Source: Laspinema olomoucense D3b | Lineage (GTDB): Bacteria > Cyanobacteriota > Cyanobacteriia > Cyanobacteriales > Laspinemataceae | Assembly (NCBI RefSeq): GCF_025370785.1 | Contig: NZ_JAMXFA010000021.1 | Coordinates: 1 to 64,000 of the forward strand | Direction of reading: 5' to 3' | Length of the DNA: 64,000 bases | Shown here: positions 44,953 through 54,339 of the stretch, one piece after another | How the letters are laid out: each line of letters begins with the position of its first letter | Position numbering within the stretch: position 1 is the stretch's first letter | Made by a program: the position numbers and the translations under genes | The notes under the pieces: generated by a model | Databases searched by the model: none | Told to the model about the DNA's origin: nothing | The model's input: the letters and a program-made list of their open reading frames with translations, nothing else

Positions 44953-47900
44953 CTAGCGACGCTCTCCAGTTTCCACTCGGAACCGTTCCACCGAGGTCAA
45001 CAGGTCTCGCGCCACACCCACGAGGTTTTGCAGAGAACCCGAGACCCGCTGGGCTTCTTGGGAGGTTTCCTGGGCGGTGAGTTCCACCGCTTGCATCACC
45101 TGGGCGACCGATCGCGACGTTTGGGATTGTTCCACCGTATCGGCCGTAATCGATCGCACCAACACATCGATGCGATTAGTCACCTGAATGATATTTTCCA
45201 AGGCCCGTTTGGCTTGTTCTGCCCGCTTCGTCCCCTCAATCACCTGTTGGGTGCCTTCCTCCATTGCCACCATCACCCCGCCGGTCTCGCTCTGAATTTG
45301 CATCACGATTTGCTCGATTTCTTTGAGCGCTTTAGCCGAGCGATCGGCTAACTGACGGACTTCATCCGCCACAATCGCAAACCCCCGACCCGCTTCCCCG
45401 GCACGAGCGGCCTCAATACTAGCGTTGAGCGCCAAGAGGTTAGTCCGTCCGGCGATCGTCGCAATCAAGGCCACAATTTTGGAAATTTCTTGAGTCGATT
45501 CCGCCAGTCGCTTGACTTTTCGCGTAGTTTCTGCAACCGTTTCCCGGACTTCCAGAATCCCCGCCACAGTCTGTTCCACCGCCTCTCCGCCTTTTTTAGC
45601 CGTTGCCGAGGCAGATTTTGCCACTTCTTCGGCCTCCCGAGCGTTATCAGCCACCCGTTGAATCAAATCCGTCATCACCTGGACAGAATTGAGGGTAGCC
45701 GCCAGTTCTTCGGCTTGTCGGAGGGCATCTGTGGATAAACTGCGGGCAAACGATTCGCTATCCGTTGCTCCTTTGGTCACTTGTCGCGCCGCCAGTTTCA
45801 CTTGCAGAACGATTTCCCGCAGGTTTTGAATCGTTAGATTAAAGGAGTCAGCCACGGCCCCGAGGACATCAGCAGTAACTTCGGCCTGCACCGTCAGGTC
45901 CCCTCTAGCCGCCCCTTCCACATCATCCAGCAGACGAATCACTTGTCGTTGCAAGTCTTCCTTGGACTGTTCCTGTTCTTCTGCCTTCCGTTGGGCTTCC
46001 GAGGTGGTCGTGTAGATGATTCGCCCCATTTGGTTGAATTTAGCGGAAAGCTGGCCGAATTCATCTTCAGTATAAACCGTCGCTCGGGCGGACAGATTGC
46101 CCTGAGACATCGTATCGAATTGCGCGTGTAAATCGTCCACCGAACGGCGAATCAACTTCGCGCTGGCACTGCCGACCCCAAAACAAGTGAGAATGCTGGC
46201 CCCTCCAGCAACTAAGGCCATCATGGGGTCCTTCAGTTGTTGGGGCCAACTGCGTTGACTGGAAAACGCAAAAGAAACCGAAGCCGCTGCGATCGCTGAG
46301 ACTCCTCCAGAAATTAACGCAATCCACAGGAATTTTTTCACCAGGGACGCATTTTCCAAAAAGCTCAAAATCCCCGGTTCTGTATTTGCTACCGCTTCTA
46401 CCGGAGGATTTTCCGGCTGAGTAAATACGGGGACTTGTTCGGCACTTCCAGCGAACCGAAAAATCTCATCATCCCGAATGATCGACCCATCCGTATCTTC
46501 TCCAATATCGTAGCTATCGTCGATATTTCGGAAGGAGGCTTTTCTGCCCATGCTACCCATTCCAAATCCACCCGTACTCGAACCTGTCGTATCCTCAGAC
46601 AGATCGAAATCGGGAATATTATCCGGAATGTTGCCGAAATCATCAAAATCATCGAACTCACCCAAAAAGTCAACGCCCTCTTCTTGGAGAGGGGACGAGG
46701 TTGCGATCCGGTTCGGAAAATTCTCCCCCTTGCCCTGAGAATCAAAGGCATTGTCCCCACTAAAGGCGTCGTCAAAATCCTCTAAATCGTAACTAGGGGC
46801 GCGATTGTATCCATTCGTGGGTTCAGAGACGAAGGTCTTACTATCGTAGTCATCATCCTCTTCTATTTTCGGTTGATCCAGTCCTTTGGGCTGGGAGTAA
46901 GGAGGCCCTGATGCTTTGGAAATTCTGTTGAGCGCTGGAGTCTGTTCGAGCTGTTTGCGTCCCATCAACAGGGTTTCTTCTTCCTCTGAAGGGGGGTTAA
47001 AGTCAAAGTCTTCGTCAATATCATAAGGAATGCCCGGATCCCCCGCACCGTTTCCATTCTGATGGTAGGATGCCTGTTCATCATCCTCGCTGAACTCATT
47101 CCCTACATCATCGACGGCATCGAACAGGTCAAAGTCTGAGTCGATCGCCGACCCATTGTTGTTGTAATAACTGGTTGCTTCGTCATCCTCTAAGGGGTCT
47201 GAATTGGACTCGAAGTCCATATCATCTTCTACAGCAAACGCATCTTCAAACTCCTGAAACGGGGTTGCCAAATCCATCAGGTCCAAATCATCATGGCCCC
47301 CATCAAAGGGAGAGTGATTCGAGACCCCGATCGCCGTTTCCTCCCCCACCAAATCCGGCATTTCATCCTCTCTAGGCAAAAAGTCCGGTAACTCCGATGC
47401 CAGGGGATCTCTCCATTGGTTGTTTTGGACCTCGGAGAGCATTTCTTCGTCATCAATCGCAAAGGGGTCTTCATCTGCCATCCCCTCATAAGCCTCTTCG
47501 CTTGTAAAGGGATTCATCAAGCCGCCCTCTTCTGTCCCAGCAGAAGCCACTCCTAAATCCCCCGAATCATACCCCTCCAACTCATCAAATTCCATTGATT
47601 CGAGTTCGCGATTCGGGTCCACCGGATCCAGTTCCAGACTCAAGTCCTGTGAATCCGACCCAATCTGGTTGATAGCTAAGGCTTCATTGTAAGCCCGGTC
47701 GTGCAAACCCAGGGCGGAGTCCTCTTCTTCCCAGAATTCTTCTTCCTGGCTCGGGGCTGGGGCTTCCAGCTCATACAACGCCGTATCTTGTTCCGATTGA
47801 ATCGGATCAAAATCCGTCTCGAACTCCTGCGCGGCGGAGTCATATTCATTGTCCGACTCATACCCATACTCGGAAGGCTGCATCCCTTCTGAAGCGTACT

Positions 47901-48168
47901 GATTGGCGTAGTCTATGCCTTGGGACGCTCCCTCAACGAACGCCGGGTCATCCGTCAGATTCAGCACCCCTTCGTACTGACCCAGTGCCACATCATACAT
48001 TTGCAATCCATAACAATAGATGTGACCGGCTAAGAGTCGCGCACTGGGATCCTCGGGAAAATTCGCCACTAATTGATTGACGATTCCCGCTGCTTCTTCA
48101 TAATTTTTCTCGGTATAGGCCGTTAAAGCTTGTTCGTACTCCTGCTGATAGTCCGTACTTGATACCAT
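44953..48168 (-). CDS. hmpD: Methyl-accepting chemotaxis protein of pilus locus (HmpD/PilJ-like)
   Basis: 1071 residues. About 1-90 is TPR-like ([20 protein letters not shown]). About 95-610 is a strongly acidic, disordered region. Two membrane helices follow at about 625-650 ([19 protein letters not shown]) and about 668-690, separated by only some 15 residues, so there is no periplasmic ligand domain. HAMP comes next, then the cytoplasmic signalling tip with [20 protein letters not shown] and the following [17 protein letters not shown]. It passes signal through CheW to the CheA-like kinase. Lack of GAF domains separates it from the phototaxis receptor PixJ and favours the PilJ/HmpD type. 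GGAGGGGG precedes the ATG. Upstream lies a TnpB relic instead of direct coupling to cheW. Confidence 0.9.
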   Translation of the reverse strand: MVSSTDYQQEYEQALTAYTEKNYEEAAGIVNQLVANFPEDPSARLLAGHIYCYGLQMYDVALGQYEGVLNLTDDPAFVEGASQGIDYANQYASEGMQPSEYGYESDNEYDSAAQEFETDFDPIQSEQDTALYELEAPAPSQEEEFWEEEDSALGLHDRAYNEALAINQIGSDSQDLSLELDPVDPNRELESMEFDELEGYDSGDLGVASAGTEEGGLMNPFTSEEAYEGMADEDPFAIDDEEMLSEVQNNQWRDPLASELPDFLPREDEMPDLVGEETAIGVSNHSPFDGGHDDLDLMDLATPFQEFEDAFAVEDDMDFESNSDPLEDDEATSYYNNNGSAIDSDFDLFDAVDDVGNEFSEDDEQASYHQNGNGAGDPGIPYDIDEDFDFNPPSEEEETLLMGRKQLEQTPALNRISKASGPPYSQPKGLDQPKIEEDDDYDSKTFVSEPTNGYNRAPSYDLEDFDDAFSGDNAFDSQGKGENFPNRIATSSPLQEEGVDFLGEFDDFDDFGNIPDNIPDFDLSEDTTGSSTGGFGMGSMGRKASFRNIDDSYDIGEDTDGSIIRDDEIFRFAGSAEQVPVFTQPENPPVEAVANTEPGILSFLENASLVKKFLWIALISGGVSAIAAASVSFAFSSQRSWPQQLKDPMMALVAGGASILTCFGVGSASAKLIRRSVDDLHAQFDTMSQGNLSARATVYTEDEFGQLSAKFNQMGRIIYTTTSEAQRKAEEQEQSKEDLQRQVIRLLDDVEGAARGDLTVQAEVTADVLGAVADSFNLTIQNLREIVLQVKLAARQVTKGATDSESFARSLSTDALRQAEELAATLNSVQVMTDLIQRVADNAREAEEVAKSASATAKKGGEAVEQTVAGILEVRETVAETTRKVKRLAESTQEISKIVALIATIAGRTNLLALNASIEAARAGEAGRGFAIVADEVRQLADRSAKALKEIEQIVMQIQSETGGVMVAMEEGTQQVIEGTKRAEQAKRALENIIQVTNRIDVLVRSITADTVEQSQTSRSVAQVMQAVELTAQETSQEAQRVSGSLQNLVGVARDLLTSVERFRVETGERR

Positions 48169-48575
48169 TTGCCCCCTCCTGGCGGTGCCTACCTGGTGCG
48201 CTCTTACAATTTTTCTAGTGAAATCTTATCAAGGTTAACTAAAACTATAGTTATATCCATTGGATTTCTGGACTGCCTTGATGGGATTCTAGGAGACTGA
48301 TATTACAAAAAAAAATGGATTTAAAGCCCCGTCCTTATTAAGACGGCTTTTAATAGGTGTGCTATAACTGAGTGTAGTGTATCGACGTAACGATAGCCTT
48401 TCCCCGTCTGATCCGATCGCCCATCCATGCTCAAACCTTTGCTCTCCTTGTCGGGGCTGTACCTCATCAGTTTGACCGGGGCTAGAGGGGGGTTGTGGCA
48501 AAACTTGAAATAGAAAGGCCCCCGCCACGAGGAGTCCCCAATCCGGGCCTCGGATATCTGCTCGAAAACCAATAG
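48169..48575. other. Intergenic region, left part of the insertion relic
   Basis: No intact gene. The minus-strand frame at 48321-48749 runs antisense to the TnpB relic and looks spurious. An AAGCC...GACGGCTTTT hairpin around 48325-48355 is possible. It probably belongs to the decayed insertion that separates the cheW and receptor genes. Confidence 0.4.
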
Positions 48576-48884
48576 AGAAATCAGTCCGGACTGAGCGCCC
48601 CTTTCCCCGTCCTCAACCCAAAAGTTTCTGGGGCCAACTGGCTCAGCCCTGAGTTTAACTCCTGTTTCCAGCCCGATCGCCTCACCCAGGGCGCACCTAC
48701 GATTCGAGCCTTTGGGTGGGAGGTGGGGTGGCTGAGTACCAGAACTCATAAATGTCTCATCTGTGGTTTTGTACTGGACAGAGATGGGAATGCCGCTCTT
48801 AAGAGACTCAAGGGAACCGTCCGTACGGTCCGGCTTCCTAGAAGGGTCCGTACCGCCCTAGAGGCATTGACTCGGTGGATCTGA
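48576..48884 (+). pseudogene. TnpB (IS200/IS605-type) C-terminal relic
   Basis: The plus strand is open from 48576 to a TGA at 48882-48884 with no sensible start. The end carries the TnpB signature: HKCLICGFVLDRDGNAAL at 48747-48800, that is the CxxC of the zinc ribbon and DRDxNAA containing the last RuvC acidic residue, followed by a short basic tail. The first zinc-ribbon cysteine pair and the rest of the nuclease are missing or out of frame. It lies opposite to the flanking chemotaxis genes. TnpB nucleases are encoded by IS200/IS605 elements and use an RNA made from the 3' end, which here would fall in 48790-48960, but no intact guide RNA can be claimed. Confidence 0.65.
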
Positions 48885-49067
48885 AGGTGAAATCCTTCAA
48901 GGTTAGCCGAGTCGCGACAACCGGAAAACGCTGCAACAGTGATACTGGGAATCAGGCTGGGTTTACGGTGCAAAGGAGGTTAACTTTCGGATGAGTTGTA
49001 ATTAGCTTGCGCTGAGTTTAACTCGCCGGGGCGGTTGGTCCTGTGGGACACCGGGGGTCGGGGCTAT
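48885..49067. other. Right flank of the insertion relic
   Basis: Short region before the cheW stop. The 13-mer CTGAGTTTAACTC occurs at 48649-48661 and again at 49012-49024, a direct repeat 363 bases apart that may mark recombination or element boundaries. Confidence 0.4.
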
Positions 49068-49616
49068 TTATGCTGCCCATCGTGCCGATCGCACAATCGC
49101 CACCTGATCCAGCAATCGCAAAATTTTCTCCTCTTGTTCTTTAACTTCTTCTTTGGGTGGGATGACCCACTCCCCCCGTAAAAAAGGAGCCATACTGTCT
49201 GGAACATTGGTGGGCAGTCGGACTTGCTCCACATCAAGCCAGTCCATTCCCACGATTTGATCAACCGCTAACCCTAGTATAGTGTCTTGGTCTTCGACTG
49301 CGATCACGGGAATTTCGGGGCGATCGGTATTTAACGTGGTGGGTTCTCCGAGAAATTGCCCTAGATCCGCGACCCAAATTACCCGCCCACGAATATTGAG
49401 CGTTCCCAATAGTAAGGAGGAGACGTTGGGAATCAGTGTAATGCGATCGGGGGATTGGGAAATCACCTCCCGAATCCCCGTGGCACTTAAAGCAAATTCA
49501 TTGCCAGAAGGCACGAAAAACCGAAGATGTAACTCCCCTTCAGGGCTTTCTAATTCTTGAAATTCCGGTGCTTGTTCTAAGCCAATCCCCGTTAAAAAGT
49601 CCGGATTACCCACCAT
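49068..49616 (-). CDS. hmpC: CheW-like coupling protein (HmpC/PilI-like)
   Basis: 182 residues from the ATG at 49614-49616, 14 bases after the cheY stop; the longer frame starting at 49700 would overlap cheY by 71 bases. The CheW fold is recognisable: RFFVPSGNEFALSATGIREV, LLGTLNIRGRVIWVADLGQFLG, and GLAVDQIVGMDW. It bridges the chemoreceptor to the CheA-like kinase at the membrane. Tight spacing to cheY shows one transcript. The gene order PatA-like, CheY, CheW, MCP, CheA is the standard cyanobacterial chemotaxis layout, but here the next gene is 899 bases away because of a TnpB relic. Confidence 0.9.
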   Translation of the reverse strand: MVGNPDFLTGIGLEQAPEFQELESPEGELHLRFFVPSGNEFALSATGIREVISQSPDRITLIPNVSSLLLGTLNIRGRVIWVADLGQFLGEPTTLNTDRPEIPVIAVEDQDTILGLAVDQIVGMDWLDVEQVRLPTNVPDSMAPFLRGEWVIPPKEEVKEQEEKILRLLDQVAIVRSARWAA

Positions 49617-49629
49617 GATTGCAAGTCCC

Positions 49630-49995
49630 CTATCTTCTGAGTAGCTGTTTGACCGTTCCCACCAGTTCAGTGGGCTGGAACGGTTTGGCAATGTAAGCAT
49701 CTGCGCCTTGCTTCATGCCCCAGTAGCGATCAAATTCTTCACCTTTCGACGAACACATGACCACTGGAACGTTTTGGGTTTTGGGATCAGCCTTGAGACG
49801 GCGACAAACTTCGTAGCCATTCATCCGAGGCATCACAATATCGAGTACCACCAGATCCGGGCAGGTCTCCTGAATCCGTTCCAGGGCTTCTAAGCCATCA
49901 CTTGCTACGGTAACATTCAATCCACTCTCTTTCAGTAGGGTTGAGATCATCTCCCGTTGCGTGACGCTATCTTCTACAACCAGAACTGTACTCAT
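49630..49995 (-). CDS. hmpB: CheY-like response regulator (HmpB/PilH-like)
   Basis: 121 residues, a single receiver domain: acidic pair in VVEDSVTQREM, phosphoacceptor D in LVVLDIVMPRMNGYE, threonine/serine replaced by VVMCSSKGEE at the switch position, and lysine in YIAKPFQP. It has no output domain, so it signals by protein contact, probably to the pilus motors or as a phosphate sink for the CheA-like kinase. Start is the ATG at 49993-49995. It is followed 13 bases later by the CheW gene. The PatA-like gene lies 726 bases upstream on the same strand. Confidence 0.92.
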   Translation of the reverse strand: MSTVLVVEDSVTQREMISTLLKESGLNVTVASDGLEALERIQETCPDLVVLDIVMPRMNGYEVCRRLKADPKTQNVPVVMCSSKGEEFDRYWGMKQGADAYIAKPFQPTELVGTVKQLLRR

Positions 49996-50721
49996 AACTT
50001 CCCTTCGCTGAAAAGCTCTCTGAACAGATTAACGGGACCGCCCCCAGGGCGGCGTGCTTGTCTTAGCCCCGCTGCCTCCAGGTTATGCAACCGGAGACAT
50101 TTGAGGGATGGGTTTAACAGTGCCAGCGTCTTCAACACAGTGGGTGACAGGTAGTTTTCCTTTGAGAATTAGAAATAAATCCTATTATATTGGCCCCAAA
50201 GCACTCATAAAAATCAAGGCTTTCACCCCCCACCCTCTGGTGCGGTCAATTTGGGTAGCCCACAAAGGGGGTATTCAAAGAGCCGATGAGCCTCCGGTGC
50301 GATCGCAGGTTTGCTTTAAGGGGTAGGGGTTGGGGTCCAACTAACCGAGGGGGACAAACGAGCAGCCTCCGGTTCGGGACCCTTTCTGGGAAAAGAGCGT
50401 TCGTTGGCCTGGTTTCGTGCTAATGATAGTTTACCTCTTCACGCTCCCGGATCTAAACAGACTGGGATTCTAGTTTCCAAAAGTTTCTCATTTTCTGGTC
50501 CTGGGCTACGGTTTTAGATGCCAGGGACAAGAAACCTGGTTTTTAGCCTAAGTGGGGTACTCACTGCCCAAGAGTTTGTCAAAAAACCCAGTTTTTAACA
50601 TAAGCGGTCCCCCCGGACTAAATGGGATGCCGCATGGAGCATCGATCGCCCTGGGTGTGACTTGCCCTTGACAATGATGGCGATCGCCTCCGAGGGCTGA
50701 GTGTTTCAAGGATAATCCAGA
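49996..50721. other. Intergenic region between PatA-like and CheY genes
   Basis: 726 bases with no credible gene. Two stretches AAACCTGGTTTTTAG (50531 area) and AAACCCAGTTTTTAAC (50585 area) are near-repeats of a motif also seen at about 6504-6560. Unusually long for this normally compact operon; it may include a second promoter for the cheY-cheW pair. Confidence 0.5.
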
Positions 50722-51999
50722 CTAGAGTTCCGCTTCTATCACCTCGGCTAATACCCGGTCCGGTTCAGGAACATCGGGGTCTCCGGGGCCAATATATTTT
50801 TCGACAATGGTTAAGAGTTCACTTGAACCGAAGGGTTTGGTGAGATAGTCTGTGGCTCCCACCATTCTAGCTTTGACGCGATCGATAAAACCATCTTTGC
50901 CCGTGAGCATCACGATGGGGGTCTGGCGAAAAGCACTGCTATGACGGAGCATCGCACAGATTTCATACCCATCCAGTTCGGGCATGGTAATATCGCACAG
51001 GATCAAGTCAGGTTTGAGGTGAAAGACTAAACTTAGGGCTTTGAGGGGATTCATCAAGGCAGTTACTTCATACCCATATTGCGCCAGGATCGCTTCCACC
51101 GTTTTACCCACAGTCAGGTCATCTTCGATACAGACTACTCGGGGAATTTTCAATCCGTGATCTACATCGCATTCTCCCAACCCGTTGCCATTTAAGGGGG
51201 AGTTTGGATAAAAAAGTTGGACCAATCCCAACTGAACGAAGGGATAGATGGCACGGGCAACGGTTAAGATATCCCGATTCAGGTATCGAGACATTTGGCG
51301 GAGGTTGGTTGTCCCATCTGCCCAGCGATTGAGGTTATTAAAGGTATTTTCCGGAAGAGCTTCGCGCATCTGGGCAGCATCGGAGATCACCGGGCATTGA
51401 TTGGGGGATTGGATATGGGGATGAAACTGTTTCCACTCCTGAACCTGCTTGATAATTTTGGTCACGAGGGGCGCAATTTCCAGGGTGGTCAGTTGCGGCG
51501 CGAGTGCCGGACCCATTTCAAAAATAAAGGAGCCTTGGTGGAGGCTGAGTAGATCGAAGAGGGTTTCGCGAACCATGCCCTGAATGATGCTACGTCCTTG
51601 GGCTGGGGTGAGGATGTGGTTTTCTAGTAAAGCCCATAAATAGCCATATTCTAGAGCGTTGGTTGCAGAGATGGAGAGGTTGGTGATGCTATCTAAGGCG
51701 GATTCTGCGTTATAGCGCCGCAGGAAGTCCCGCAATCGGGATAGGCTGGTATCCGTATTGGCGGCATAAATGATTTGTCCATTGGAGAAGAACACAAACC
51801 AGGATTGGTCACAGGAGCGCGATCGCTTATCTCGGTAAGGATAGCGATACACCAAGGAGTCCCGCACGTTATCGCGTCCGCCACAGGTATTGCCGGAGTT
51901 AATCCCATAAGCTTCTACAAACAGTTCTCCTGTTCGCTGTCCCAGTTCAATGAGTTGTAGAATGCTCCGAATATCGATTTCATTCAAATTTCCCTGCAT
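50722..51999 (-). CDS. hmpA: PatA-like response regulator (HmpA/PilG-like)
   Basis: 425 residues. The N-terminal PATAN domain (DUF4388; LNEIDIRSILQLIELGQRTG, FVFFSNGQIIYA) is followed by a helical middle, then a C-terminal receiver with phosphoacceptor in LILCDITMPELDGYE and lysine in DYLTKPFG. The family includes PatA of heterocyst patterning and PixG/PilG/HmpA of the motility loci; they appear to act by protein-protein contact. The position at the head of the chemotaxis genes fits the latter. The ATG is at 51997-51999. Upstream is a 2.3 kb divergent region shared with hmpF. Confidence 0.9.
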   Translation of the reverse strand: MQGNLNEIDIRSILQLIELGQRTGELFVEAYGINSGNTCGGRDNVRDSLVYRYPYRDKRSRSCDQSWFVFFSNGQIIYAANTDTSLSRLRDFLRRYNAESALDSITNLSISATNALEYGYLWALLENHILTPAQGRSIIQGMVRETLFDLLSLHQGSFIFEMGPALAPQLTTLEIAPLVTKIIKQVQEWKQFHPHIQSPNQCPVISDAAQMREALPENTFNNLNRWADGTTNLRQMSRYLNRDILTVARAIYPFVQLGLVQLFYPNSPLNGNGLGECDVDHGLKIPRVVCIEDDLTVGKTVEAILAQYGYEVTALMNPLKALSLVFHLKPDLILCDITMPELDGYEICAMLRHSSAFRQTPIVMLTGKDGFIDRVKARMVGATDYLTKPFGSSELLTIVEKYIGPGDPDVPEPDRVLAEVIEAEL

Positions 52000-53666
52000 G
52001 CCACTAAAATTTTCTCCTTAAAACCGTTTGAAACCGACCGTGCTGTAAGGCCCGCAGGGGTAGGGAATACACTGTTCACCTGAAAGTAGGGGATGCCTGG
52101 AATCCCTGTTGATTGAGAGCAGGGAACTTTGGCTGCGCTATTTCATTTATTCCGAGCCCAGCAGCCAGCTACAATAGAAAGAGCCGCAAGAATAATGATC
52201 TGCCTGTGGAACCCCTGAAATAAGGTGAGACTCCTGCGTTAACAAAGAAGGCTGGATTGCTGTAGCCCCGTTGAACCAGCACTTTTTAGAATGGTTGAGC
52301 GGACCTAACACAGCATCAGTGACAGACAATGACAAGCAGATTTACATACCATAATGTCCGCAAAGTTGCAATACCTCTGATTCGGGTAGTTGTTTGGAGC
52401 CGGTTGTAGCACCTTGACAAGACCTTGACCGGGGATCTTTGAGAAGATCCGCCTCGATTTGAGGTAGCCTGGTCAAAGCAGCCGGACTAGAATTGTCAAA
52501 GCTGTCCTTTTACTGTACCGTCTTATTCCCCGGTAGTGGAACGGTGCGCACGGATTGTTATGATGCGCGAATAAGCCGGATGAGTTCCTCGGCTGGCCTA
52601 TTCCCACCCCAGAATTCGGGGGTTTTACCCTGGGCAAACCCGGGAGTCTTGCGACAACAGGCTTTAAACTGTCCTGGGCCTGATACAATAGAACAAAATT
52701 TTCTTTCTCTCCCGGTTCTGGGGCTGATTGGAGATTCCGGGGTCTACCCATCAACCTCGTCTGACCTTATGCGATCGCTTCCCTGATAGGGTATGATACG
52801 CCTTTATAGGTTCTGACCTGTAACTGCCAGATGTGTGTTCCAATTTTTTAGACTTTTTCCGTTGCCAGCGGTGGGTGAAGGGTAAACCACAAAGTCCATT
52901 CGGGCTGATGTGACCGCCACTCTCCCAGACGCTGTTTAAGCCCTAAAAGCAGATAGAACAGCAGATAGCTCGGCAACTGAAATCCCGCTCGGAATCTTCA
53001 GGGAGGGATTCTGATCTACAGTGTTGGTTCTGATTATAGGTCAACCTGTCCCCTCTTGCTTGGGGCGATCGCCTAAATCAAGCTGGGCGATCGCTGGCCT
53101 AAGTTCTCCCTATTCTGGTTTACTGTTAGGGGTCGGCATAGCGATCGCCCCTCGGGGATCGCGTTGGCTCGACTCATCCTAACTAACCCAGGACATTCTA
53201 ACCATTCACCGGAGGTCACAAAACTTAGCTACCCTTTAAACTCAACTCATCGTTTGGGTTGAATAACGGGTTAGCTTATGCTAACAAATGCTAATATACG
53301 CTACCATTTAGGTAGGCCATAATACTACTGCCCTCAACGCAGTTAAAGTTTGGGGAATATACCCCCATACGCTTCTGAAATGTCAGCCCCCCTCCCAGTG
53401 GGAAGGGACTTGGGCCACCCATCGGCACTGAAAAGCTGACACTGCCAATCATGCCGTTACCCGGTAAACAACTTGATGAATCCCCCCGACTTCCGATGAT
53501 TTGCTTTTTCAGCAGTTGCCAGACTCGGCTCAAAAGCAGACATTTAGTTAGCTCGGTTTGAAGGAGCGTATCCAGGTTTCGGAGAGTTCCCCGGGAAATA
53601 AATTCCCGAAAAAATCCCTCCCCCTTCTCGCCAGAAGCCCCGGGTTTTCAGACAGGTTTTTAACAG
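52000..53666. other. Large divergent non-coding region between hmpA and hmpF
   Basis: No convincing protein gene or recognisable RNA gene in this part, yet it is the longest gene-poor stretch of the window. Several promoter-like -10 words occur (TACAAT near 52174, TATGAT near 52791). A GGGAATACA word at 52063-52071 resembles, with one mismatch, the J-box reported for hormogonium genes. Three 10-base iteron-like repeats lie at 53277-53306. Minus-strand frames at 52147-52335 and 53291-53533 look spurious. Confidence 0.5.
53277..53306. repeat. Three 10-bp iteron-like repeats
   Basis: TATGCTAACA, AATGCTAATA and TACGCTACCA follow each other without gaps, giving a GCTAA/GCTAC core once per helical turn. 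GGTTAGC-type words also occur at 53269-53275 and about 54262-54270. They could be binding sites for a regulator of the divergent motility genes. Confidence 0.5.
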
Positions 53667-54221
53667 ATGAAGGCCAAATCAACCGCACCAAAAATGCCCA
53701 AAAGCCAAGAATTTATTCCGTTGAATCCCATTCACCGGATTCAATTAAGCCGGTCATTGTCTGCTTACGGTGATTTTATTCTCTACCCCAAAAAAATAAG
53801 AGGGTCAGACCCGGGAAATTTAGGCCAACCCGATACCCCTAAGCTGACGTTAGTTCAAATATTAGACCAGATATCGGCGAATATAGCCATCACCCGAATT
53901 ATTTTAAATACCCTGCTAAAACAGGTTAAATCAGTCCCCCCTCACATAAAAAATTTTATAGTTAAAACTGCTGATATAGCACTAAATTCACGCCAAACAG
54001 GGTCAAAAAAGGAGGCACAGATTCATCCCAATGAGTATAGCAGTCGCCGAATGGATAAAGTCCCAAAGGGATTGTTCCCCAAGTTGGCTATTAACCCCCC
54101 CAAAATGTATCCTGATTATTTAGGACAGGTCACCCTAAACAACAGGCTGCCTCACCGGAGTTTCCTAACGGTTAACCCTTGCTTTTTTTTGCAAGAAAGA
54201 CCCCCTTGTTTCGGGAATTGA
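53667..54221 (+). CDS. Possible hypothetical protein (doubtful)
   Basis: An open frame of 184 residues, rich in lysine and proline, with one plausible helical segment (LTLVQILDQISANIAITRII). There is no Shine-Dalgarno sequence before the ATG and no recognisable family. It lies 118 bases upstream of hmpF on the same strand. It may be a real lineage-specific gene, a decayed gene, or chance. Confidence 0.25.
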   Translation: MKAKSTAPKMPKSQEFIPLNPIHRIQLSRSLSAYGDFILYPKKIRGSDPGNLGQPDTPKLTLVQILDQISANIAITRIILNTLLKQVKSVPPHIKNFIVKTADIALNSRQTGSKKEAQIHPNEYSSRRMDKVPKGLFPKLAINPPKMYPDYLGQVTLNNRLPHRSFLTVNPCFFLQERPPCFGN

Positions 54222-54339
54222 TACGGTTGGGTTGAGGCCAGCCTTCAACGGATTAATGGGTTAACTTAGGTTAGCAAAAACGTATCAAAGTATTGGTTGA
54301 GATCAGAATTCGGCATAGAAACGGAAGAGGAAGAGCGGC

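Noticed and set aside
48321-48749. Minus-strand frame of 142 codons between the cheW and receptor genes
   Set aside because: It is antisense to the TnpB relic, has no recognisable domain and no ribosome-binding site.
53291-53533. Second possible TnpB end near the hmpF region (ALNAVK word on plus strand)
   Set aside because: No zinc-ribbon cysteines or DRD motif; similarity is too weak.
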